A DNA stretch of 64,000 nt from Torymus aiolomorphi (lineage: Eukaryota > Arthropoda > Insecta > Hymenoptera > Torymidae), in the NCBI GenBank assembly GCA_036365515.1, contig CM070873.1:67763529-67827528 (forward strand). The letters are read 5' to 3'. The notes under the pieces are model-generated. The model was given only the letters and a program-made list of their open reading frames with translations, was not told the origin of the DNA and ran no database searches. The translations under genes and the position numbers were made by a program. This document shows positions 44,551 through 53,082 of the stretch, in pieces. Numbering within the stretch: position 1 is the first letter of the stretch; the number at the start of each line of letters is the position of its first letter.

Positions 44551-44560
44551 TTATATACCC
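44551..44560 (-). promoter_or_regulatory. TATA box of the capsid gene
   Basis: GGGTATATAA on the minus strand, about 150 bp upstream of the ATG at 44402. Confidence 0.5.
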
Positions 44561-44597
44561 TTTGTGTGGTATACTATTGTAAACAATGCCCATTGTA

Positions 44598-45293
44598 TTA
44601 AAACTGTTTGATATGCAATCTCACAGTGATAATTTCTCCTCGAAAGTTAACCAAATTATTGTCTTGATCAACTATACGTATTTGTAAATGATTTATACAC
44701 TTTACTGTAACTGGTAGGTAAATAACTTGTGAGGGAACCTCAACAATCTTATATCCTGATGATGCAGTAGGAAAGAAGTCATGAATTATATGTGCGCGTT
44801 GCCCATTTATATAGTCTCCTGAGGTAATGTTGCACTCAATTCTCAAAGCATTGATTTTCAAAATGGCTACTGGCTGATCGGAGTTATGAGTTAGGTTAGG
44901 TTCAAGCACACGAGGAGTGAATCCCAACAGTTGACCAATGCAATCTTTAGGTCGAAAATCTATTTGCTGACTGCACTTGATAGAACTACGAAGAGTATTC
45001 GTATTTGGTTTGAGACTAATGTCTATATTTTCTTTAGCAAATCTTTTATTAAGGTGTTTATATATATCCTCAATCTCATAACTCCCAATAGGTATATTGA
45101 TAACCTTTCCTCCAACATAAAACTTGTTATTACTTTTGTCTATATTGGGTATCGAGTTAAAAGTTAGCAATTCCACCAAGCCTAGAACATAATTTTTTTC
45201 ATATGAAAGTTCTATAGGTGGAAAGAAGTTTGCCTCTAAAGTAGATGCGGTGCCAGATAGGCTTAGTGTGAGTGATTCTCCCATTGTAATCAT
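44598..45293 (-). CDS. Polinton minor capsid (penton-like) protein, 231 residues
   Basis: The frame is intact from MITMGESL to the stop. Beta-strand-rich sequence with FFPPIELSYEKNYVLGLVEL, FDxPNIDKSNNKFY-like turns, SYEIEDIYKHLNKRF, CIGQLLGFTPRVLEPN and ITSGDYINGQRAHIIHDF fits the minor jelly-roll capsid protein encoded next to the MCP in insect Polintons, which occupies the fivefold vertices. It lies between the protease and MCP genes on the same strand. TATATAAGG at 45326-45334 lies about 35 bp before the ATG. No damage is seen, in contrast to the MCP. Confidence 0.75.
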   Translation of the reverse strand: MITMGESLTLSLSGTASTLEANFFPPIELSYEKNYVLGLVELLTFNSIPNIDKSNNKFYVGGKVINIPIGSYEIEDIYKHLNKRFAKENIDISLKPNTNTLRSSIKCSQQIDFRPKDCIGQLLGFTPRVLEPNLTHNSDQPVAILKINALRIECNITSGDYINGQRAHIIHDFFPTASSGYKIVEVPSQVIYLPVTVKCINHLQIRIVDQDNNLVNFRGEIITVRLHIKQF

Positions 45294-45325
45294 TCAAGTA
45301 CTAATGAATTATTTAATCTTTTACT

Positions 45326-45334
45326 CCTTATATA
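45326..45334 (-). promoter_or_regulatory. TATA box of the minor capsid gene
   Basis: TATATAAGG on the minus strand overlaps the protease stop codon and precedes the minor capsid ATG by about 35 bp. Confidence 0.55.
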
Positions 45335-45700
45335 GCCCAAGGCAAAAATTGCAAACAAAGATGTCCACAAACATATGTATTGAAATCTTTATATCTCTCA
45401 TGATTGTACTGAACTTCAGCTACATCTAGATACAACATCAAGTCCAATGGTGGCTGTAAATCACCAAAACTATCAAAGTATACAACATTATTTCCTCTTT
45501 TTCTATAAACTACCGAATGTGTCCCAGAACCACTTGCATCATCTAGATTAATAATAGCAGATTCACAATATCTTGGTCCTCTACTAGGTAAGGCATTACG
45601 CATAAAAACACCACGAAAATGTGGAATTTTCAAGATCTTTGCATATTTGAGCAAATCTTGATCTGTGAGAGTTCTTCTAGGTAAAATTACTTGGGAGAAT
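45328..45700 (-). CDS. Polinton adenovirus-type cysteine protease (start codon unclear)
   Basis: Reading from about 45700 the frame gives ILPRRTLTDQDLLKYAKIL, RGVFMRNALPSRGP, SGTHSVVYRKRG (catalytic His), VVYFDSFGDLQPP (Asp) and NTYVCGHLCLQF (catalytic Cys). This is the adenain/Ulp1-like maturation protease of Polintons that would cleave capsid precursors. Length (about 120 residues) is normal. No ATG precedes the N-terminus: the frame runs into a poly-A homopolymer near 45705, so the start may have been lost or shifted. His, Asp and Cys are intact. Confidence 0.8.
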
Positions 45701-45730
45701 TTTTTTTTTTTTTATTAATCCTTCTCCTTT

Positions 45731-45808
45731 TCAAGGTTTGAGATAGAGACCAAAACCCTTCTTGTATGGTTTCAGATATAAACCTTTACCCATTGAGATG
45801 GACTCCAT
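45731..45808 (-). CDS. Very small Gly/Leu/Tyr repeat protein of the Polinton (25 residues)
   Basis: The minus-strand frame MESISMGKGLYLKPYKKGF ends GLYLKP and then TGA. The repeated KGLYLKPYKK/GFGLYLKP motif resembles short GxGLYLxP peptides encoded in insect Polintons and adenovirus-like viruses (core or virion-associated peptides). It lies between the protease and the PLA2-like gene before the PLE inserted. Short length keeps confidence moderate. Confidence 0.5.
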   Translation of the reverse strand: MESISMGKGLYLKPYKKGFGLYLKP

Positions 45809-45970
45809 AGCCTTATTATGTCTATGACTCTCTTCGAATTATTAACTTGAGTTTGTAATTGTATTCACAATTTTACTCCCCATTGTCAAATGTAAAAATT
45901 GTTGTTTTGGTCAATTCTGACCAGATCCGTTGGGAGCAGGAAAGAAAATAGACTACGATGCTAAGTAGTT

Positions 45971-46008
45971 GCAACGTTTCGTCGACGGGTTTGTCGACCT
46001 CCTCAGGC
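45971..46008 (-). ncRNA. Hammerhead ribozyme-like core, left arm of PLE B
   Basis: On the minus strand CTGAGGA (46000-46006), a stem GTCGAC/GTCGAC with a six-base loop, then GAAAC. Same as the right-arm copy except for one base at position 7 of the core, which hammerheads tolerate. Confidence 0.6.
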
Positions 46009-46242
46009 TTTATTAAAAAAAATATATAATAATATAATTAACAGAACGAGCTCACGCTAGTCTTAACTTACGATGGTTAAAAAATTTTTAAAAAATGCGA
46101 AACGAATTACCTAAGTTATCGCACAGCGATCCGTCGAGTAATGTGAAAGTGCATAGCCACATGACTTATATATATATATATACATTGGCTTCCTACCAAA
46201 ACGTAAACAATAACAAATTTTGAATTAGATCGAGAATATACT

Positions 46243-48640
46243 TTACTTTTTATGTAACAGCTTAAAGATAGATTTGTATTCTCTACTGAGATTCTGTGTA
46301 TCTTCTTTTTTGTTTATTGTATTTGGTGTACTGTTAATAAATAACATTTCAGAAATAAGTCTTTTATTATAGTTATTTTCAATATCTCTAATTGTTACTG
46401 CTTCAAAATCAAATTCATGATTATATTCATTTTTATGTATATTGACAACCAACTCATCATTATTATTCTTACGATGTTCGGCAATTCGTTTATTTAGGGC
46501 ACGTTTTGTCTCGCCTATGTACCGTGCATTACAATCTTTACAAGGGAACTCAAAAACCCCATTCGTTTGCTCGAGTTTGTTGGTTTTATCTTTGCCAAGA
46601 ACAACTAGTTTTGAGAATTTATTAACTATATTTGGGATCGTTACAATATTGTGTTTCCGTAAAAATTTTGAACAATTGTTGTAAAATTTTGAATAAAATG
46701 GAAGTGATACTTTAATGTTGTGTCGGTTAGTATTTACAGGACTGTTTCTTTTATTTTGAAAACGAATTTTAAATAGTCTAGATCTTATATGTTTGTCAAT
46801 AAACTCTGGTGGATATGAGTTCTCTTTAAGTATATTTTTAACCCGCAATATATTTCTATTATGAAAACGTTTATCTGATAAAAGGATAGCTCTATCAATC
46901 AAGTTAAAAACTATATTCTTTTTTAATGATATCGGGTGGTTGCTGTAGTAGTTTAAAGTTCTATTAGATGACATCGATTTTGAATACCAGTCAGTGATAA
47001 TATTACCATCCTGTTTAATGAGAGACACGTCCAAAAAGTTAATATTGTTATTAATTTCAATTTCATAAGTAAACTTAAGGTTGGGATCAAAATTGTTAAA
47101 ACATTGATTCAATACATGAATATCGTCTTTTTTGATACAACAAATCGAATCATCAACATATCGAAAATAGAACAATGGTATTATGTTGAATTCTGTTTTT
47201 AGTTTCTTCCAACAAGCAATTTCTAAATCTTCCATGACTAAATCAGCAAAAAACGGAGAGATTGGAGAACCCATAGGTGTCCCAAAAATTTGTTGGTAAT
47301 ATTTGTTATTAAAAGTAAAAAATACATTTTCAAATAAAAATTTAGTACAGGAAATAATATCACCGAACGGTATTTTACAATTGTTGAGAATATACTGCGC
47401 TCGTTTTTCCAAACTCTGGATAACAAGGTCTACAGAGATATTTGTAAAAAGTGAAACCACATCTAAAGATATCAGTATGTAGTTATCTGGAATTTTTATA
47501 TTCGTAATTTTATTAATTAGATCAAAACTGTTATCTATGTGTGATTTAGGAAGAGGGAAACATGTTTTGAGGTTTTCATAAATTATTTTTGCTAAGAAAT
47601 GTGTAGGGCTGTTCACAGTTGAAATTATCGGTCTAAAGGATAGTTTTGGTTTATGGATTTTTGGTAATCCATAACATTTAGCAAGAGATGTGTTTGTCTG
47701 CGTAAGTTGTATATTATGATATTTTTGTTTTAGAAAGTTGTTATCATTCAGATTTTTCAGAATCCTATAGACATTATTTTGTAATGTATTTAACGGTTTT
47801 CTTTTTATTTCTCTGTACACCTTATTATCATTCAATAAACTATTCATTTTTTCTATATAGTCAGATTTCTCTAAGCACACGGTAACATTGCCTTTATCAG
47901 ATTGTGTAAAGAATATATTTTTGTTATCGTTAATAAATTTTTGAGCGGTTTTGATTTTCTTAAGTAAAGATAAGTCACTATTTTTCATTGGTTGTTTACA
48001 ATTATTTTGAAACTTTATAGCTTTCACTATATCTTGTCAAATTTTATTTTTGTCATCGGTATTGAGTTGTGAAGAAATAAACATTGATTGTACGTTTTTT
48101 ATGGTGTTAAAAACAATCGATTTCTGCATGTTGTGTTGTGTAAATGCGAAATTGCGACCCAGAGAAACGATTTCAGCGACATCGGTCGGAACATGTGTAT
48201 TAGAAACATTTTTGAAACATTTTTCAATATTTACATGTATGCGGGAATCCTGGTAGTTACATCTCTTTTTGATCAAATTAAGTTTTATGTTGAAACGGTT
48301 TTTAAGGTTTTTATCCAAAGTTTTGATATTAATATTGCTTAAATTAAAAAATTTTTTTAAAATGTGAAAATCAATGTTTAAATTTTTAATCTCAATAAAT
48401 ACACGATGAGTAGCGAGTTCTAATGCATTTTTTTGAAAACTACTATCCCTAATTTCTAGTTTAAGCAATTTTTTGGCAATCTTTTCAGCGTCAATTGATA
48501 ATTTGGTTCTACAAGACTTACTTCGGAATGTAAAGTTTTTTAATTTCTGTATTCTGTTGTGTATGTGGCTAGGTGTTAAGTCGAATCCTTTGCAGCTTTT
48601 GAGGAAATTCAGTTGATTTCTAAAACAAAAATATGCTGTT
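46243..48640 (-). pseudogene. PLE B reverse transcriptase-GIY-YIG polyprotein, nearly intact
   Basis: An open frame from about 48640 is interrupted by a single in-frame TGA (48037-48039). The N-terminal extension includes VPTDVAEIVSLGRNFAF. RT motifs follow: NTSLAKCYGLPKIHKP, LISLDVVSLFTNI (first Asp), FGTPMGSPISPFFADLV and FYFRYVDDSI (YVDD). The C-terminal GIY-YIG nuclease has FPCKDCNARYIGETKRALNK, RIAEHRK and LISEMLF. All catalytic residues look intact. One stop codon and no clear initiator ATG prevent a straightforward full-length product. Retrotransposition role: reverse transcription plus target nicking. Confidence 0.88.
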
Positions 48641-48645
48641 GTTCT

Positions 48646-50138
48646 TTCTAAAACAAAAATATCATAATATACAACTTACGCAGACAAACACATCTCTTGC
48701 TAAATGTTATGGATTACCAAAAATCCATAAACCAAAACTATCCTTTAGACCGATAATTTCAACTGTGAACAGCCCTACACATTTCTTAGCAAAAATAATT
48801 TATGAAAACCTCAAAACATGTTTCCCTCTTCCTAAATCACACATAGATAACAGTTTTGATCTAATTAATAAAATTACGAATATAAAAATTCCAGATAACT
48901 ACATACTGATATCTTTAGATGTGGTTTCACTTTTTACAAATATCTCTGTAGACCTTGTTATCCAGAGTTTGGAAAAACGAGCGCAGTATATTCTCAACAA
49001 TTGTAAAATACCGTTCGGTGATATTATTTCCTGTACTAAATTTTTATTTGAAAATGTATTTTTTACTTTTAATAACAAATATTACCAACAAATTTTTGGG
49101 ACACCTATGGGTTCTCCAATCTCTCCGTTTTTTGCTAATCTAGTCATGGAAGATTTAGAAATTGCTTGTTGGAAGAAACTAAAAACAGAATTCAACATAA
49201 TACCATTGTTCTATTTTCGATATGTTGATGATTCGATTTGTTGTATCAAAAAAAACGATATTCATGTATTGAATCAATGTTTTAACGATTTTGATCCCAA
49301 TCTTAAGTTTACTTATGAAATTGAAATTAATAACAATATTAACTTTTTGGACGTGTCTCTCATTAAACAGGATGGTAATATTATCACTGACTGGTATTCA
49401 AAATCGATGTCATCTAATAGAACTTTAAACTACTACAGCAACCACCCGATATCATTAAAAAGGAATATAGTTTTTAACTTGATTGATAGAGCTATCCTTT
49501 TATCAGATAAACGTTTTCATAATAGAAATATATTGTGGGTTAAAAATATACTTAAAGAGAACTCATATCCACCAGAGTTTATTGACAAACATATAAGATC
49601 TAGACTATTTAAAATTCGTTTTCAAAATAAAAGAAACAGTCCTGTAAATACTAACCGACACAACATTAAAGTATCACTTCCATTTTATTCAAAATTTTAC
49701 AACAATTGTTCAAAATTTTTACGGAAACACAATATTGTAACGATCCCAAATATAGTTAATAAATTCTCAAAACTAGTTGTTCTTGGCAAAGATAAAACCA
49801 ACAAACTCGAGCAAACGAATGTGGTTTATGAGTTCCCTTGTAAAGATTGCAATGCACGGTACATAGGCGAGACAAAACGTGCCCTAAATAAACGAATTGC
49901 CGAACATCGTAAGAATAATAATGATGAGTTGGTTGTCAATATACATAAAAATGAATATAATCATGAATTTGATTTTGAAGCAGTAACAATTAGAGATATT
50001 GAAAATAACTATAATAAAAGACTTATTTCTGAAATGTTATTTATTAACAGTACACCAAATACAATAAACAAAAAAGAAGATACACAGAATCTCAGTAGAG
50101 AATACAAATCTATCTTTAAGCTGTTACATAAAAAGTAA
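48646..50138 (+). pseudogene. PLE B truncated second copy (RT from finger region through GIY-YIG)
   Basis: Inverted relative to the first copy and almost identical in protein: NTSLAKCYGLPKIHKP, SLDVVSLFTNI, YFRYVDDSI, and YIGETKRALNK to the stop at 50138. Differences are few (FFANLV for FFADLV, NVVYEF for NGVFEF). The N-terminal third is missing, so it has no proper start. The open frame runs 501 codons from 48633. Confidence 0.9.
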
Positions 50139-50375
50139 AGTATATTCTCGATCTAATTCAAAATTTGTTATTGTTTACGTTTTGGTAGGAAGCCAATGTA
50201 TATATATATATAAGTCATGTGGCTATGTACTTTCACATTACTCGACGGATCGCTGTGCGATAACTTAGGTAATTCGTTTCGCATTTTTTAAAAATTTTTT
50301 CAACCATCGTAAGTTAAGACTAGCGTGAGCTCGTTCTGTTAATTATATTATTATATATTTTTTTTTTAATAAAGC

Positions 50376-50406
50376 CTGAAGAGGTCGACAAACCCGTCGA
50401 CGAAAC
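50376..50406 (+). ncRNA. Hammerhead ribozyme-like core, right arm of PLE B
   Basis: CTGAAGA (50376-50382), paired GTCGAC (50384-50389) and GTCGAC (50396-50401) with loop AAACCC, then GAAAC (50402-50406). One base is unpaired at the stem base. Order and spacing match the hammerhead core reported in Penelope pseudo-LTRs. Stems I/III were not resolved. Confidence 0.62.
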
Positions 50407-50499
50407 GTTGCAACTACTTAGCATCGTAGTCTATTTTCTTTCCTGCTCCCAACGGATCTGGTCAGAATTGACCAAAACAACAATTTTTACATCTTCGAA

Positions 50500-51150
50500 T
50501 TATTGTTTAGCAGCTCTGGAGTCATTCACAGCTTTTGCTATACCAGCAGCTCCACCTGCAAGAGCACCAACGGCACTTAATCCTGCAAACAGTGGTATGA
50601 GGGGTAGTATACCACCCGTTTTTGGAATAGGTAAGACTCTTGGAATTTGAATATTCTCCTTACCACCAACTTGTTTTATCTCATCTCTTGCTCTATCCAA
50701 AGTTGTACCAATAACACTCTTGCTACATTTGCCTTTTATTGTTGATTTACGAGCAGCTCGAATTATACTGCTCAGCGTAACCTTCTTCTTTCGCTTTAAA
50801 CCCATACCAAATTTAGACTTCAACTTCATAGCGTTTGTGATAGCGTATGCAGCCGCTTTTTCCCCTAAACTAGCGTCTTTTGATTTAACACGTTTCCAAG
50901 CTTTCTCAGCTAAAATTTTATCTGTGTCGTTCCTCGCTTGAACGTTTTCACGATTTTGCGAGTAGGCTATATCGTGCTCTTTACAAGCTGAATCAAGAGG
51001 ATTAATGCCAGGATCTCCACGAGCTAAACGCTTAGCTAATTTTGTACCAGGACCACAGTATTGATAACCAGGTATATGAAGTTCAAACGGAAATCTATTT
51101 ATAACATTATTAACCAAGCCACGTCCTCTCTTACGCTTATATATTATCAT
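50500..51150 (-). CDS. Polinton PLA2-like domain protein, 216 residues
   Basis: After a basic start (MIIYKRKRGRG) comes YQYCGPGTKLAKRLARGDPG followed by NPLDSACKEHDIAYS. The first has the calcium-loop YCGPG and the second the catalytic HD pair (DxACxxHDxxY) of the phospholipase A2-like domain known from parvovirus VP1 and from Polinton/adintovirus virion proteins, where it helps membrane passage. The C-terminus is Gly/Ala-rich and hydrophobic (LIPLFAGLSAVGALAGGAAG), possibly membrane-active. The TAA stop lies in the duplicated PLE target site, so the coding region is undamaged. Divergent from the ATPase gene with a 93-bp shared promoter. Confidence 0.78.
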   Translation of the reverse strand: MIIYKRKRGRGLVNNVINRFPFELHIPGYQYCGPGTKLAKRLARGDPGINPLDSACKEHDIAYSQNRENVQARNDTDKILAEKAWKRVKSKDASLGEKAAAYAITNAMKLKSKFGMGLKRKKKVTLSSIIRAARKSTIKGKCSKSVIGTTLDRARDEIKQVGGKENIQIPRVLPIPKTGGILPLIPLFAGLSAVGALAGGAAGIAKAVNDSRAAKQ

Positions 51151-51243
51151 TATCGGTCAACGTCTAATATGAGACTGATGGATAAAAGTATATAAAGGGC
51201 CTCTATTTATACTTATTCAACAAGTCATGTTCTAAACGTTGTG
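51151..51243. promoter_or_regulatory. Bidirectional promoter between PLA2-like and ATPase genes
   Basis: TATATAAAG at 51189-51197 points right and TATAAATAG (minus strand, 51203-51211) points left. Both lie within the short gap between divergent start codons. Confidence 0.6.
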
Positions 51244-51957
51244 ATGTACACAATGGATTTTAAAGAGCAATCTGCAAAGCTTCCCATAGCTAATTTTGAT
51301 GTTGTTGTAGAACAAGACAGACGACCAAGGCGACATGGTGATTTACTACCTGATAGTATACGTGCTGTTTTCTGTGGTCCATCTAATTGTGGTAAGACTA
51401 ATAGTCTTCTAGCTCTCATTACACATCCCAAAGATGTACAGTTTGAGAACGTATATATCTATTCAAAGTCATTGAATCAGGCAAAATATAAATTGCTTCA
51501 GGAACTATTGGAATCTATAGATGATGTGCAGTACTTTCCATTCAGTGAGCATGATACAGTTGTAGATCCAGAGCATGCCCTCCCGAATTCCATTATGGTT
51601 TTTGATGATATTGCTTGTGAAAAGCAAGACAATGTTCGAGTCTTCTTCTGTATGGGGAGACATAAACAAGTTGATTGTTTTTATCTATGTCAAACGTATG
51701 TTCATATACCTAAACACCTTGTAAAAGATAATGTAAATTTTTTAGTTATATTTCGCCAAGATGATGTTAACCTGAAACATATTTATGCCGACCATGTAAA
51801 CACCGACATGACTTATACCCAATTCAAAGACTTATGTTCCAAGTGTTGGAGAGATGATAGTCATGGATTTCTTACCATTGATAAAGATAGAAGCATTGAT
51901 AATGGGAGATATCGAAAGGGTTTTGACTGTTTTGCTATAAATATAGCTGCAAAGTGA
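51244..51957 (+). CDS. Polinton packaging ATPase (FtsK/HerA, A32-like)
   Basis: The start is taken at ATG 51244 (an alternative is 51253). VFCGPSNCGKTNSLLALI is a Walker A motif, SIMVFDDIACEKQD the Walker B with catalytic acidic residues, and HKQVDCFYLCQTYVHIPK the sensor-like strand. The C-terminus includes CWRDDSHGFLTIDKD. About 237 residues is normal for genome-packaging ATPases of Polintons and related viruses, which pump DNA into the capsid. The frame is intact and it reads in the direction opposite to the capsid genes. Confidence 0.88.
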   Translation: MYTMDFKEQSAKLPIANFDVVVEQDRRPRRHGDLLPDSIRAVFCGPSNCGKTNSLLALITHPKDVQFENVYIYSKSLNQAKYKLLQELLESIDDVQYFPFSEHDTVVDPEHALPNSIMVFDDIACEKQDNVRVFFCMGRHKQVDCFYLCQTYVHIPKHLVKDNVNFLVIFRQDDVNLKHIYADHVNTDMTYTQFKDLCSKCWRDDSHGFLTIDKDRSIDNGRYRKGFDCFAINIAAK

Positions 51958-51992
51958 AATAAAATCATCAGTCTACTTAAAACATTAACACA

Positions 51993-52955
51993 ATGATGGC
52001 CGACTTCCAAATAGAGAAAAATGTATTGAGGCAGCTCGTACAAGCACGAAACGCCATCAAACATAAATATAGATTGATAAAATTTGGTAAAGAGAATGTA
52101 GAAAAGATGCTTCATGAAACATTCAAACCCATAGTTGATCCTCTTGAAAAACTTGTAATCGAGACAAAGAAAAATCGTCCAACAAAGTTGACTCCAGAAC
52201 TTTCCAATATTAAGGAACAAAGCAAAGTTTTCGATGCTAACTCCAGTGAGGATAATGAAGGAGACTTTGAAACTGCTGCTAGCCAGGATGAAGATAAAAC
52301 ATTACATAATGAGAGTTTGAACACTAGTGATAGTGAGGATGGATATCTTCAATTATTTGAGTTTAAATCAGAGGATTTAGATCGACTTTATGGTGTACGT
52401 AAGAATAATGGTAGTTATTCTATAGGGAATTCATTGCTTACTTTTGATAAAAACAATGTGAAAGTAGATGAAGCAAGTTTTCCTAGAACCAAAGGTCTCA
52501 TGGAATTACTTATTCTAAAGAATCCCAATTCAGAATATGTGAAGAAAGCAGATTTGAGCAACTATCGCAAAATTTTGGAAATATCAAGTGTGCACAAAAA
52601 ACATAATCAATCAAATGAAGCTATTAAGGCTTACAATAGTAAAAAATTCAATAAATACATTGCTCCAATGTTCAAGCTTACAAAAAATAAGTCTCGTGGT
52701 TCTTTACCTCAATACAAAGTCGCTAGACAACGTATGAGTAGTATGGACTACGTTTACTGGGATGATCCAAATGAATTGGTTGATAGACTCTGCTTACTAA
52801 TGGTTGAGAGGTCTGCTGGGAATTATAGTCATACCAACGAGATTCATTCGATAATCGAAGAGCTACGTGAAGGAGGCTATATATCGACGGCTGGATGCAA
52901 GAACGCCCTATCTCGGCGCCCGGTTCAAGAACGACCTATCTCGGCGCCCGGTTGA
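51993..52955 (+). CDS. Polinton-associated structural/unknown protein, 320 codons, C-terminus replaced
   Basis: It begins MMADFQIEKNVLRQLVQARN 35 bp after the ATPase stop. An acidic low-complexity linker (EDNEGDFETAASQDEDK) follows, then a conserved-looking C-terminal domain: LDRLYGVRKNNGSYSIGNSL, PRTKGLMELLILKNPN, SMDYVYWDDPNELVDRLCLL and SHTNEIHSIIEELREGGYI. That YWDDPNELVDRL...NEI..IIEELRE block is found in insect Polinton gene sets. After GGYIST the frame runs into a 28-bp minisatellite and stops there, so the last ~20 residues are repeat-encoded. Function unknown. Confidence 0.65.
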   Translation: MMADFQIEKNVLRQLVQARNAIKHKYRLIKFGKENVEKMLHETFKPIVDPLEKLVIETKKNRPTKLTPELSNIKEQSKVFDANSSEDNEGDFETAASQDEDKTLHNESLNTSDSEDGYLQLFEFKSEDLDRLYGVRKNNGSYSIGNSLLTFDKNNVKVDEASFPRTKGLMELLILKNPNSEYVKKADLSNYRKILEISSVHKKHNQSNEAIKAYNSKKFNKYIAPMFKLTKNKSRGSLPQYKVARQRMSSMDYVYWDDPNELVDRLCLLMVERSAGNYSHTNEIHSIIEELREGGYISTAGCKNALSRRPVQERPISAPG

Positions 52956-53082
52956 AGAACGCCCTATCTCGGCGTCCGGCTCAAAAACGACCTATCTCGG
53001 CGCCCGGTTCAAGAACGACCTATCTCGGCGCCCGGTTAAAGAACGACCTATCTCGGCGCCGGATTCAAGAACGACCTATCTC
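52890..53082. repeat. 28-bp minisatellite, about seven copies
   Basis: Each unit contains GAACGACCTATCTCGGCGCC and CGGTTCAA with single-base variants. It begins within the C-terminus of the 51993-52955 ORF and marks the right end of recognisable Polinton sequence. Confidence 0.9.

Larger units (their letters stand above)
45831..50504. mobile_element. Penelope-like element PLE B: full copy and truncated copy head-to-head
   Basis: TCTTCGAATTATT is duplicated at 45831-45843 and 50492-50504. After a unique extension of about 46 bp (45844-45889), sequence from 45890 is mirrored from 50491 inward for about 1.85 kb, with very few differences. The minus-strand copy is full-length to about 48640. The plus-strand copy is 5'-truncated and begins near 48646. 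A repeated TTCTAAAACAAAAATAT (48616 and 48649) marks the junction. A complete copy preceded by an inverted truncated copy is the canonical Penelope arrangement. It lies inside the Polinton. Confidence 0.92.

Noticed and set aside
52890..53082. 28-bp direct repeats considered as a CRISPR array
   Set aside because: Units are head-to-tail without unique spacers, and the genome is eukaryotic; it is a minisatellite.
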